Shown here: positions 33,756 through 42,680 of the stretch, piece by piece
Layout of the letters: each line of letters begins with the position of its first letter
How positions within the stretch are numbered: the stretch's first letter is position 1
Assembly: GCF_004004555.2 (NCBI RefSeq)
Contig: NZ_SACP01000039.1
Coordinates: 1 to 55,394, forward strand
Reading direction: 5' to 3'
DNA: 55,394 nucleotides
DNA from: Methylobacterium oryzihabitans
Lineage (GTDB): Bacteria > Pseudomonadota > Alphaproteobacteria > Rhizobiales > Beijerinckiaceae
Program-made: the position numbers and the translations under genes
Notes under the pieces: model-generated
Database searches by the model: none
What the model saw: the letters and a program-made list of their open reading frames with translations, nothing else
What the model was told of the DNA's origin: nothing

Positions 33756-33974
33756 CCAGAGCAATCGGGTGAACCCGATTGCTCTGGGTTTGTTGCTTGG
33801 CCTCAAGCGCCGGCAGTCACGCGCGACACGTCGTGTCGCCGTGACTTTGGCTTTCGCTCCGCTCTGCGTCCGAGAGGACATTCGTCCTCCCGGACCCGCT
33901 GCGCGGGGCGCTCTTCGGGCGCAGAGCGCACCGCGCCCGCGGGATCGACAATCGGGTTTCACCCGATTGCCCTG
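33756..33974. repeat. Family A composite repeat, copy 2
   Basis: A 219-base element between the divergent MAPEG and alaS genes, in the same orientation as copy 1. The left hairpin (33756-33787) has perfect 15-base arms CCAGAGCAATCGGGT and its complement; the right hairpin has CAATCGGGT and ACCCGATTG. The core keeps GGCCTCAAGCGCCGGC, CTTTCGCTCCGCTCTGCG, GACATTCGTCC and CCCGCTGCGCGGGGCGCTCTTCG. Both end stems differ from copy 1 in the same way. The rest of the gap 33672-34082 shows no gene. Confidence 0.8.
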
Positions 33975-34082
33975 CTGCCTCGACAGGGAAGTATCGCGTG
34001 ACTAAGACAGCGGGCGTCGCTTGGGGCTGTTTGCGCGCTCCCGGCTTTCCGAGCCCCCCGAGATCCGCAGAGTCGTTATCCG

Positions 34083-36746
34083 ATGAGTGGCGTCAACGAG
34101 ATCCGGTCCACCTTCCTGGACTACTTCGCCAAGCAGGGGCACGAGATCGTGCCGTCGTCGCCGCTGGTGCCGCGCAACGACCCGACCCTGATGTTCACCA
34201 ATGCCGGCATGGTGCAGTTCAAGAACGTCTTCACCGGCGTCGAGAAACGGCCCTATCAGCGCGCCACCACGGCGCAGAAATGCGTCCGCGCCGGCGGCAA
34301 GCACAACGACCTCGACAACGTCGGGTACACGGCGCGCCACCACACCTTCTTCGAGATGCTCGGCAACTTCTCGTTCGGCGACTACTTCAAGCCGCACGCG
34401 ATCGAACTGGCCTGGAACCTCGTCACGAGGGAATTCGGGCTCTCGCCCGAGCGGCTGCTGGTCACGGTCTACGCCGACGACGACGACGCGGCGGCGCTGT
34501 GGCGCAAGATCGCGGGCTTCTCCGACGACCGCATCATCCGCATCCCGACCTCCGACAACTTCTGGCAGATGGGCGACACCGGCCCGTGCGGGCCGTGCTC
34601 GGAGATCTTCATCGACCAGGGGCCGGAGCTGTGGGGCGGCCCGCCCGGCAGCCCGGACGAGGACGGCGACCGCTTCCTCGAATTCTGGAACCTCGTGTTC
34701 ATGCAGTACGAGCAGATCGAGCCGGGCAACCGGGTCGGCCTGCCGCGGCCCTCGATCGACACCGGCATGGGCCTGGAGCGCATGGCGGCGATCCTCCAGG
34801 GCGTGAAGAGCAACTACGACACCGACCTCTTTCGCAGCCTCATCGACGCCGTGGCGCACGGGGTCGGGCGGGCGCCGGAGGGCGCGTCCACCGCCTCCTA
34901 CCGGGTCATCGCCGACCACCTGCGCGCCGCGTCGTTCCTCGTCGCCGACGGCGTGCTGCCGAGCAACGAGGGCCGCGGCTACGTGCTGCGCCGGATCATG
35001 CGCCGTGCCATGCGCCACGCCCAGCTCCTCGGCGCCCGCGACCCGATGATGTTCCGCCTCGTGCCGACCCTGGTGCGCGAGATGGGGCAGGCCTACCCCG
35101 AGCTGGTGCGGGCCGAGAGCCTGATCTCCGAGACCCTGCGACTGGAGGAGACCCGGTTCCGCCGCACCCTGGAGCGCGGCCTGTCGATCCTCGACGCCGA
35201 GACCCGCGACCTGTCGGAGGGCCAGAACCTCTCCGGCGAGACCGCCTTCACCCTCTACGACACCTACGGCTTCCCCCTCGACCTGACCCAGGACGCGCTG
35301 AAGTCCCGCGGCATCGGCGTCGACACCGAGACGTTCAAGGCCGCGATGGAGCGCCAGCGCGCCGCCGCCCGGGCGGCGTGGTCGGGCTCGGGCGAGGCTG
35401 CCACCGAGACGCTGTGGTACGCCCTGCGCGAGCGCGTCGGCGCCACCGAGTTCCTCGGCTACGAGGCCGAGGAGGCCGAGGCCGTCGTCGCCGCGCTGGT
35501 GACGGGCGGCGCCGAGGTCGCGGCGCTGGAGGCCGGCCAGGAGGGCCTGCTCGTCGCGACCCAGACCCCGTTCTACGGCGAGTCGGGCGGTCAGGTCGGC
35601 GATACCGGCCTCGTCGCCGGGCCGGGCCTGAAGGTCCGGGTGACCGCCACCGAGAAGAAGCTCGGCGACGTCTTCGTCCATCACGTGAGCGTGGAGGAGG
35701 GCCGGCTCGCGGTCGGTCAGGCGATCGAGCTGAAGGTCGACCACGCCCGCCGCGGCGCGATCCGGGCCAACCACTCGGCGACCCACCTGCTGCACGAGGC
35801 CCTGCGGCAGGTGCTCGGCGACCACGTCGCCCAGAAGGGCTCGCTGGTCTCCCCCGACCGCCTGCGCTTCGACTTCAGCCATCCCAAGCCGATGAGCGAG
35901 GACGAGGTCGCGGCGGTCGAGGCGATCGCCAACCGCGTCCTGCTCCAGAACCGGCCGGTGGTGACCAAGCTGATGGCGGTCGACGACGCCATCGCGTCGG
36001 GCGCCCGCGCGCTGTTCGGCGAGAAGTACGGCGACGAGGTCCGGGTCGTCTCGATGGGCCTCGGCGAGGCCGAGGCGGGGGAGAGGCCCCGCACCTTCTC
36101 GGTGGAGCTGTGCGGCGGCACCCACGTCGCGCGCACCGGCGACATCGGCACCGTCGCGGTGCTCGGCGAGAGCGCGGTCGGGGCCGGGGTGCGCCGCATC
36201 GAGGCGATGACCGCCGAGGGCGCGCGCCGCCACGCCGCCGAGGAGAGCCGCCGCCTCGCCCAGGTCGCGGCCCTGCTCAAGGTGCCGGCGGCGGACGCCC
36301 CCGAGCGCCTCGCCGCCCTGATCGAGGACCGCCGCCGCCTGGAGCGCGAACTGACCGAGGCCCGCCGCAAGCTCGCCATGGGCGGGGGCGGCGCGGGCGA
36401 GGACCCGGTGCGCGACGTCGGCGGGGTCAAGCTCATGGCCCGCACGGTCGAGGGCGTCGAGATGCGCGACCTCAAGAGCCTCGCCGACGAGGGCAAGAAG
36501 CGCCTCGGCTCCGGCGTGATCGCGATCGTGGGCGTGGCGCCGGACGGCAAGGCGGGTCTGGTGGTCGGCGTCACCGAGGACCTGACCGGGCGCTTCGACG
36601 CCGTCGCGCTGGTGCGCGCCGGCTCCGAGCGCCTCGGCGGCAAGGGCGGCGGCGGCCGCCGCGACATGGCCCAGGCCGGCGGCCCCGACGGCGCGGCCGC
36701 CGAGGCGGCGCTGGAGGCGATCCAGGCGGCGATGGCGGGGGAGTGA
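34083..36746 (+). CDS. alaS: Alanyl-tRNA synthetase
   Basis: The 887-residue enzyme charges tRNA-Ala. The class II catalytic domain (1-240) includes RHHTFFEMLGNFSFGDYF and the motif 3 region GLERMAAILQG. The editing domain has NHSATHLLHEALRQ and the Cys/His site CGGTHVARTGDIG, and the C-Ala domain ends with the Gly-rich GGKGGGGRRDMAQAGG. Length is standard. Its TGA stop (36744-36746) overlaps the hairpin of a family B repeat. The usual recA partner is not upstream here. Confidence 0.97.
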   Translation: MSGVNEIRSTFLDYFAKQGHEIVPSSPLVPRNDPTLMFTNAGMVQFKNVFTGVEKRPYQRATTAQKCVRAGGKHNDLDNVGYTARHHTFFEMLGNFSFGDYFKPHAIELAWNLVTREFGLSPERLLVTVYADDDDAAALWRKIAGFSDDRIIRIPTSDNFWQMGDTGPCGPCSEIFIDQGPELWGGPPGSPDEDGDRFLEFWNLVFMQYEQIEPGNRVGLPRPSIDTGMGLERMAAILQGVKSNYDTDLFRSLIDAVAHGVGRAPEGASTASYRVIADHLRAASFLVADGVLPSNEGRGYVLRRIMRRAMRHAQLLGARDPMMFRLVPTLVREMGQAYPELVRAESLISETLRLEETRFRRTLERGLSILDAETRDLSEGQNLSGETAFTLYDTYGFPLDLTQDALKSRGIGVDTETFKAAMERQRAAARAAWSGSGEAATETLWYALRERVGATEFLGYEAEEAEAVVAALVTGGAEVAALEAGQEGLLVATQTPFYGESGGQVGDTGLVAGPGLKVRVTATEKKLGDVFVHHVSVEEGRLAVGQAIELKVDHARRGAIRANHSATHLLHEALRQVLGDHVAQKGSLVSPDRLRFDFSHPKPMSEDEVAAVEAIANRVLLQNRPVVTKLMAVDDAIASGARALFGEKYGDEVRVVSMGLGEAEAGERPRTFSVELCGGTHVARTGDIGTVAVLGESAVGAGVRRIEAMTAEGARRHAAEESRRLAQVAALLKVPAADAPERLAALIEDRRRLERELTEARRKLAMGGGGAGEDPVRDVGGVKLMARTVEGVEMRDLKSLADEGKKRLGSGVIAIVGVAPDGKAGLVVGVTEDLTGRFDAVALVRAGSERLGGKGGGGRRDMAQAGGPDGAAAEAALEAIQAAMAGE

Positions 36747-36858
36747 TACGAAATCCGGAAGATTGCTTCCGGATTTCGTATCGCCAGTCCGCGCGATGGA
36801 GCCGGAGGCTCCACACGCATGAGCGAAGCCGGGTTCTATATCGCGAAGCGATCAGTCA
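36745..36858. repeat. Family B repeat, copy 3, with hairpin on the alaS stop codon
   Basis: A 114-base copy in opposite orientation to copies 1 and 2. The hairpin at 36745-36782 has 17-base arms GATACGAAATCCGGAAG and CTTCCGGATTTCGTATC. After it come CGCGCGATGGAGCCGGAGGC and CACACGCATGAGCGAAGCC, the reverse complement of the copy 1 core. The first stem bases GA complete the alaS TGA stop. Confidence 0.8.
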
Positions 36859-37030
36859 TACCAACGGTCGTTGAAAACGACCCTTGGTTCCGTTCTCGGA
36901 TTTTCGTCAAGCCCAAGGTCCTGAACGTCTGGGCTTGGCATCGAAAATTCGAGATGGATCAAGAGCCCTGTCGATCTCGGGCTTGCCCGAGATCGAAGTC
37001 GATGCGTCAGCATCTTGGGCCATTGGTATC
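36859..37030. repeat. Unclassified inverted-repeat segment
   Basis: Next to the family B copy, ATACCAA near 36859 is matched by TTGGTAT near 37021. Inside are hairpins GGTCGTTGAAAACGACC and CGATCTCGGGC with its complement (36972-36995). It is AT-richer than its surroundings and has no coding signature. It may be another small non-autonomous element or the upstream region of the gene at 37085. Confidence 0.4.
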
Positions 37031-37084
37031 AGAAGCCGTATCATCCGCCTCCAGACGGCCGGTGCCACTCGACGCGAGGATCCG

Positions 37085-38338
37085 ATGCGACTGACGGCCC
37101 TCTGTCTCGCCCTGGGGGCGGTTCTGGCGCCGGGGCCCGCGGCGCGCGCCCTCGATCCCGGCACTCCGCCTTCGGGCGGGTCTCGCGAGGTCGGAGCGGA
37201 TCTGCTCCGGATCGGGCGCCCCGAGGCTGCAGACCGGCCGGGCGAGGTCCTGCCGCTGTACCGCAACATGCCCGCCAGCGGGGTGTTCGCCACGACCTGG
37301 AACGGTATCGCCTACGTACCGTTCCAGGCTCATGCCCTCGAACCGCTCGACCGGGACTTTTCGGGCGACGGCGACCGGCAGCGGTCGCAGGTCTACATCC
37401 GCTCGACCACCACGGCTCCCGGCGACGTCGCGGAGTACCCGCTGTTCGTCGACATGCTGGCGACGCCGTCCCGGGTGGAGCCCTGGTCGCTGCGCAAGGC
37501 CTACGCGGCCGGCACCCTCGCCAAGGCGAATGGAAACGTCTATCGGGCGGCGCGCGGGGGCACCTCGGCGGCGAAGGGCGGTGGTCCCTCGGGCGACGGC
37601 AAGGCGATCACGGACGGCTCGGTCGTCTGGGAGTATCGCTGTGCCGACCAATGCGATGCCAAGATCGCGGCCGGCTTCACCGCCACCTCGATGCCCGGTT
37701 CCGGCAACGTCTGGGCGATGACCACCAACACCGTGCTGCGACCCGGTGCCCCAACGAACTTCGTGGTCGGATATGAGAGCGATTTGACGAACTACTCGGA
37801 AAACTGCCCGATCGACGGCAGGCATTTCTGTGTCAATCTCTGGCTGTACGGCAATACCCTCAAGACCAGCACGGCGCATCTCGTGCTGTCGACTGGTGCT
37901 CCGGCCGGAATCTACGCCAACTACTTCGGCATGTGGATTCAGGCGGCGCAGGGCGGCAACGTCGCCAAGGACGCCGACATCGCCGACGACGCGTCGGGCG
38001 CGATCGGTCTCGGCTTCGGCCAGACCGCGGGGCGTGGGGCACGGCATGCGACGGCGACGATCCGGGATCTCACCACGTCCCGCACCGGACTGGAATTGTC
38101 GGGCGCCTACGGCCATGCGGCGATCGATCTCCAGGGGGCCGACGTGGCGGTGGACGGCCATGGGATCGTCCTCAAGGCGGGACAGGACATCTGTTTCGAG
38201 GGTGGTAACCGCTGCCTCTTCTACGACGCAGCAGCGCACCGGCTCCGCTACAAAGTGAATGGCGAGGTCAAGTTCGCCATTGATGACAATGGCAATCTCA
38301 TCCTCAAGGGCGCAGTGCTTCAGAACGGCGCCCCCTGA
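37085..38338 (+). CDS. Secreted protein with a phage-tail-like segment, unknown function
   Basis: A 417-residue protein with a signal peptide (MRLTALCLALGAVLAPGPAARA). Residues about 140-190 (GNVYRAARGGTSAAKG..DGKAITDGSVVWEYR) match the short repeat common in phage tail and other surface carbohydrate-binding proteins. The C-terminal half is beta-rich and Gly/Asp/Asn-rich (AIDLQGADVAVDGHGIVLKA, FAIDDNGNLILKGAV), like a right-handed helix or tail-spike end. No catalytic motif is visible. Base use in the second half looks less GC-rich than neighbouring genes, a sign of transfer. It precedes a glycosyltransferase and the rhamnose genes. Confidence 0.65.
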   Translation: MRLTALCLALGAVLAPGPAARALDPGTPPSGGSREVGADLLRIGRPEAADRPGEVLPLYRNMPASGVFATTWNGIAYVPFQAHALEPLDRDFSGDGDRQRSQVYIRSTTTAPGDVAEYPLFVDMLATPSRVEPWSLRKAYAAGTLAKANGNVYRAARGGTSAAKGGGPSGDGKAITDGSVVWEYRCADQCDAKIAAGFTATSMPGSGNVWAMTTNTVLRPGAPTNFVVGYESDLTNYSENCPIDGRHFCVNLWLYGNTLKTSTAHLVLSTGAPAGIYANYFGMWIQAAQGGNVAKDADIADDASGAIGLGFGQTAGRGARHATATIRDLTTSRTGLELSGAYGHAAIDLQGADVAVDGHGIVLKAGQDICFEGGNRCLFYDAAAHRLRYKVNGEVKFAIDDNGNLILKGAVLQNGAP

Positions 38339-38556
38339 CTGTTCGGCCGGATCCGTTGAACTGCGTCTGGATACCGCGTAGGGAGATCGTGCGATCGAAC
38401 CGGGAGGGAACTCCCGTGCGACCAAGGCAGCGATGAGCGGCTGTCGTCGGTGGCGGTCGCGGTCGGATCCATGCGGCGCCCCGTCCGGACTGCCCCGTTG
38501 GAGCCGGCGTCCCGACCGGGAGCCGAGACCGCCACGGCGGTCGCTGGGAAGTGTGC

Positions 38557-39897
38557 ATGATGTCGAGTTCCGGCCTGCAAGACCTTGTCAACCTCACGAA
38601 GCGCGACGCGTCTGCGGCGCGGGAGCGAAGCCGCGCGCTCGACCTCCGGGACTTCGACGACCTCGTCGTGCTGTCCGCCGGCGTCGATTGCAAGGAGGCT
38701 GCCTGGGAGACCGGCGGCCTCGAAGTCGCCGAGGAGATCTTCCGGCGGCTGGTCGAGCGGAGCCCGTCCTTCGCCCCCGCCTTCTACGAGCTCGCGGTCG
38801 TTCATCGCTTCCAGCGGCGCCTCGACGAGGCCCTGAAGCGGGCCTCCCAGGCCGCCGCTCTGGCGCCCGGCCATCACGGCTACGGCCTGTTCCAGGCGCA
38901 CATGTATTACGCGAACGCCTGCTGGGACGAGGGCGATGCCGTCCTCGACGCGCTGCCGTCGTCCACCGACCTCGAATGCCGCGAATCCCTGGCGATGAGG
39001 GAGTTCGGCGCCTACCTGCGCGAGTTCCCCCGTGATCGCGCCCGCTACATCACCCGGTCCATCCGCGAGCGCCACTACTGGATGGAGGTGCGCGAGGTCG
39101 CCGAGGCGATCCGCGCCGCGATCAGGGAGCGGCGGGGATTCGCTCTGATCCGCCTCGGCGACGGCGAGGGGACCTTCATCCGGGTCAACGACCGCGACGA
39201 AGCCGCGTACCGTCATCTCTACGCCCACCACCGCAGGTTCTGGATCACGTTCCTGCTCGGCGAGACCTTCGATCCGACCTGGACCGGGTATCTCGGCCTC
39301 ACTGACCGGCTGCTCGATTTCGCCACGGAGGCCGACATCCTCGGCGTGGCCTACTGGGAGTGGATCGACTACGAGTATTCGATTGCGGCGGACCGTACGA
39401 TCCCTTGTCTGTTGAGTATCAACAGGGCTGTCATGGAGAACGTCCGGCACGTCACGTTGTGCAATCAGGACATGCATCTCCAGTTGCACCGCACTGGTCT
39501 GCTGGCGGAGATCATGCGTGAGGTGACATCCCTTACGGTGATCTCCTGCCTCGACGGGCTCGACGCCAAGATCCGGGAGATGTTCGGCGTGGCGGACGTC
39601 GACCTCATCAAGGTGCCGAGCGAGGACTATGCGCCTCATCTGGCTGGCAAGGTGCAGAAGCCGGCGAGGCCCCACTTTCCGTTCGTGTTCTGGGACATCG
39701 TGGCGACGCTGTCGCAGCCGCATCACGGGCGGGTGTTCCTGATCGCAGCCGGCACCTTCGGGAAGTATTACGCGGCCATCATCAAGCGCCACGGCGGCGT
39801 CGCCCTCGATCTGGGATCGATCGTCGACGGCTGGATGAAGATGGCGAGCCGCCCCTTCTATTCGGCCATGTTCGAGATCGACGACAAGGCCTCGTGA
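38557..39897 (+). CDS. TPR protein fused to a GT-D fold glycosyltransferase domain
   Basis: A 446-residue cytosolic protein. ATG 38557 follows GGGAAG by five bases. Residues about 45-150 form TPR-like helices (AFYELAVVHRFQRRLDEALKRASQAAALAPG in order). The rest fits the GT-D glycosyltransferase fold: RLGDGEG at 199-205 corresponds to the nucleotide-sugar/metal DGE motif, and LIAAGTFGKYYAAIIKRHGG with DLGSIVDGW to its C-terminal signature. The sugar donor is unknown; the rhamnose pathway immediately downstream makes dTDP-rhamnose a candidate. TPR plus GT-D fusions occur in surface-glycan loci. Confidence 0.75.
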   Translation: MMSSSGLQDLVNLTKRDASAARERSRALDLRDFDDLVVLSAGVDCKEAAWETGGLEVAEEIFRRLVERSPSFAPAFYELAVVHRFQRRLDEALKRASQAAALAPGHHGYGLFQAHMYYANACWDEGDAVLDALPSSTDLECRESLAMREFGAYLREFPRDRARYITRSIRERHYWMEVREVAEAIRAAIRERRGFALIRLGDGEGTFIRVNDRDEAAYRHLYAHHRRFWITFLLGETFDPTWTGYLGLTDRLLDFATEADILGVAYWEWIDYEYSIAADRTIPCLLSINRAVMENVRHVTLCNQDMHLQLHRTGLLAEIMREVTSLTVISCLDGLDAKIREMFGVADVDLIKVPSEDYAPHLAGKVQKPARPHFPFVFWDIVATLSQPHHGRVFLIAAGTFGKYYAAIIKRHGGVALDLGSIVDGWMKMASRPFYSAMFEIDDKAS

Positions 39898-40130
39898 GGC
39901 TGGGACGGCAGGTCCATGCCGCCTTCGCCTGCTTGTGTCGGGCTTCGCGAGGCGAACAGTCCGGACATAGTCCATTCCATCTTGCCTGGCCCGCATACGG
40001 GACCGTTGCAAAAAATCAGCTTTGCCTTTGGCTGTGCTTCTTGCGCGCGGGCGACCTAGCGTTTGCCTGTCGCATCACTGGACAAGGGCGCTTCGATGGG
40101 GCTACCGGGGGCGCCAGAGAGGCTCCGCGC

Positions 40131-40685
40131 ATGCAGATCACCGACCTTGAGATCCCCGGCCTGAAGCTCGTCGTGCCCAAGCGGCACGGCGACGACCGCG
40201 GCTGGTTCGCCGAGACCTTCCGGGCGGACCTCATGGCGGCGGCCGGGGTCGACGAGGCGTTCGTTCAGGACAACCAGTCGTTCTCGGCCCCGGTCGGCAC
40301 CGTGCGCGGCCTGCACTTCCAGCGTCATCCCTTCGCCCAGGCCAAGCTCGTCCGCGTGCTGGCCGGCGCGATCCTCGACGTCGCGGTCGACCTGCGCAGG
40401 GACTCGCCGACCTACGGCCGCCACGTCGCCGTGCGGCTCGACCCCGAGAACGGCCACCAGCTCTACATCCCGGTCGGCTTCGGCCACGGCTTCTGCACCC
40501 TCGAACCCGACACGATGGTCGCCTACAAGGTCGCGGGCGGGGTCTACAGCCGCGAGCACGACGGCGCCGTGCGGTGGAACGACCCCGATCTCGGCATCGA
40601 CTGGCCGGTCACCGCCGAGACGGCGGTCCTGTCCGACAAGGACAAGGTCGCGCCCCGCTTCGCCGACCTGCCGCCCCTGTTCTGA
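40131..40685 (+). CDS. rfbC: dTDP-4-dehydrorhamnose 3,5-epimerase
   Basis: A 184-residue cupin enzyme, third step of dTDP-L-rhamnose synthesis. Motifs: DDRGWFAETF, QDNQSFSAPVGTVRGLHFQ with the catalytic His, DVAVDLRRDSPTYG and YIPVGFGHGFCTL. ATG 40131 opens the family fold (MQITDLEIPGLKLV). It begins a four-gene rfb operon. The 233-base gap 39898-40130 before it holds no gene I can recognise and probably contains the operon promoter. Confidence 0.96.
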   Translation: MQITDLEIPGLKLVVPKRHGDDRGWFAETFRADLMAAAGVDEAFVQDNQSFSAPVGTVRGLHFQRHPFAQAKLVRVLAGAILDVAVDLRRDSPTYGRHVAVRLDPENGHQLYIPVGFGHGFCTLEPDTMVAYKVAGGVYSREHDGAVRWNDPDLGIDWPVTAETAVLSDKDKVAPRFADLPPLF

Positions 40686-40711
40686 ACCGGCGCCCACGGA
40701 GTCCTGCCAGC

Positions 40712-41761
40712 ATGCGCATCATCGTCACCGGGGGCTGCGGCTTCATCGGCTCGGCCCTCGTCCTGCACCTCGTCCAGGATCTCGGCCACGAGGTGCTCAC
40801 CCTCGACGCCCTCACCTACGCCGCCAACCCGATCTCGCTGATGCCCCTCAAGGGCAACGACCGCCACCGGTTCGAGGAAGCCGACATCTGCGACCACGAG
40901 CGGGTGTCGGGGCTGTTCGCCGACTTCCGTCCCGACGCGGTGATGCACCTCGCCGCCGAGAGCCACGTCGACCGCTCGATCACCGGCCCGGCCGCCTTCG
41001 TGCAGACCAACGTCGTCGGCACCCAGGTGATGCTGGAGGCCGCCCGCGGCTACTGGAACGGCCTCTCCGGCGAGGCCAAGGGCGCGTTCCGCTTCCACCA
41101 CGTCTCCACCGACGAGGTCTACGGCTCGCTGCCGCCGGGCGCCTTCTTCACCGAGGAGAGCCGCTACGACCCGCGCTCGCCCTACTCGGCCTCGAAGGCG
41201 GCCTCCGACCACCTCGCCCGGGCCTGGCACGAGACCTACGGCCTGCCGGTGGTGCTGACCAACTGCTCGAACAATTACGGGCCGCGGCACTTCCCGGAGA
41301 AACTGATCCCGCTGATGATCCTCAACGCCCTGGACGGAAAAAATCTTCCGGTCTACGGCGACGGCCAGAACGAGCGCGACTGGATCCACGTCGAGGATCA
41401 CGCCCGCGGCCTCGTCGCCGCCCTGACCCGGGGCCGGGTCGGCGAGACCTACCTGCTGGGCGGGCGCGCCGTGCGCAACAACCTCGACGTGGTGAGGACG
41501 CTGTGCGCGATCTTCGACCGGGTGCGCCCGGAGCAGGGCCCGCACGAGCGCCTGATCCAGTTCGTCGCCGACCGCCCGGGCCACGACCGGCGCTACGCCA
41601 TCGATCCGGGGAAGGCCGAGGCCGAGCTCGGCTGGACGCCGACCAAGAGCTTCGAGGGGGCGCTGGAGGAGACCGTGCGCTGGTACCTCGCCAACGAGGG
41701 CTGGTGGCGGCCGATCCGCGAGGGCCGCTATTCCGGCGAGCGCCTCGGCCTGACCGGGTGA
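40712..41761 (+). CDS. rfbB: dTDP-glucose 4,6-dehydratase
   Basis: A 349-residue extended SDR, second step of the pathway. NAD motif TGGCGFIGSALVLHL at 6-20, catalytic STDEVYGSL with Thr/Asp/Glu, YSASKAASDHL with Tyr and Lys, NNYGPRHFPEKLIPL, and the C-terminal RPGHDRRYAID. All residues needed for the oxidation-dehydration-reduction cycle are present. It starts 26 bases after rfbC. Confidence 0.97.
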   Translation: MRIIVTGGCGFIGSALVLHLVQDLGHEVLTLDALTYAANPISLMPLKGNDRHRFEEADICDHERVSGLFADFRPDAVMHLAAESHVDRSITGPAAFVQTNVVGTQVMLEAARGYWNGLSGEAKGAFRFHHVSTDEVYGSLPPGAFFTEESRYDPRSPYSASKAASDHLARAWHETYGLPVVLTNCSNNYGPRHFPEKLIPLMILNALDGKNLPVYGDGQNERDWIHVEDHARGLVAALTRGRVGETYLLGGRAVRNNLDVVRTLCAIFDRVRPEQGPHERLIQFVADRPGHDRRYAIDPGKAEAELGWTPTKSFEGALEETVRWYLANEGWWRPIREGRYSGERLGLTG

Positions 41762-41768
41762 GGGTGCC

Positions 41769-42680
41769 ATGAGCCAGCGCATCCTCATCCTCGGCGGCGG
41801 CGGGCAGGTCGGCACCGAACTCACCCGCCACGCCTGGCCCGACGGCGTCACCGTCTCGGCCCCCGCGCGCGACGCCCTCGACATCACCGACGAGGCCGCG
41901 GTGGAGAGAATCGTCGCCGCCGAGCCGTGGGCGGCGGTCGTCAACACCGCGGCCTATACCGCGGTCGACAAGGCCGAGACCGAGGTCGGGGCGGCGTGGC
42001 GGCTCAACGCCCTGGCGCCGGCCTATCTCGCGGCGGCGACCGCCAGGGCCGGCATCCCCCTCGTCCACGTCTCGACCGACTACGTCTTCGACGGCACCGG
42101 GCAGGGCGCCTGCGCCCCCGACGCGCCGGTCAACCCGACCAGCGTCTACGGCGCCAGCAAGGCGGCGGGGGAGATGGCGGTGCGCACCGCCAACCCGCGC
42201 CACGCGATTCTGCGCACCGCCTGGGTGGTCAGCCCGCACCGCGGCAACTTCGTCAAGACGATGCTGCGCCTCGCCGGCGAGCGCGACCGCCTCACGGTGG
42301 TCGACGACCAGCACGGCTGCCCGACCTCGGCCGGCGACCTCGCGGCGGCGCTCGCCGCCGTCGCGCTGCGGCTCGCGACCGATCCGTCCGCCCCGACCGG
42401 CACCTATCACTGCGTCAATGCCGGCGCGACGACGTGGTGCGGCTTCGCCCGGGCGATCATGGACGGCGCGGCGGCGCGCGGCGCCCGCGCGGTGCCGGTG
42501 ACGCCGATCCCGACCTCGGCCTTCCCGACCCCCGCGAAGCGCCCGGCCAATTCCGAACTCTCCACCGCGACGCTCACCCGCGACTTCGGCCTGTCGCCGC
42601 GGCCGTGGCGGAGCGCCCTCGACGACATCCTGGACCAGCTCATCGGTCCCGCCCACGCGCCTGAGGAGGCCACCCGATGA
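41769..42680 (+). CDS. rfbD: dTDP-4-dehydrorhamnose reductase
   Basis: A 303-residue reductase, final step to dTDP-L-rhamnose. GGGGQVGTEL binds NADPH, VVNTAAYTAVDKAE and STDYVFDGTG are characteristic, and YGASKAAGE holds the Tyr/Lys pair. The C-terminal RPANSELST is typical of RfbD. It starts seven bases after rfbB and its stop overlaps the rfbA start (ATGA). Confidence 0.96.
   Translation: MSQRILILGGGGQVGTELTRHAWPDGVTVSAPARDALDITDEAAVERIVAAEPWAAVVNTAAYTAVDKAETEVGAAWRLNALAPAYLAAATARAGIPLVHVSTDYVFDGTGQGACAPDAPVNPTSVYGASKAAGEMAVRTANPRHAILRTAWVVSPHRGNFVKTMLRLAGERDRLTVVDDQHGCPTSAGDLAAALAAVALRLATDPSAPTGTYHCVNAGATTWCGFARAIMDGAAARGARAVPVTPIPTSAFPTPAKRPANSELSTATLTRDFGLSPRPWRSALDDILDQLIGPAHAPEEATR

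Noticed and set aside
36819..37094. A 91-codon open frame between alaS and the secreted-protein gene
   Set aside because: It lies in the family B core and the inverted-repeat segment; its words come from repeat DNA and no ribosome site is seen.
38356..38384. TTGAAC-17-TAGGGA as a promoter for the TPR/GT-D gene
   Set aside because: The -10 match is weak and could be chance in this length of sequence.
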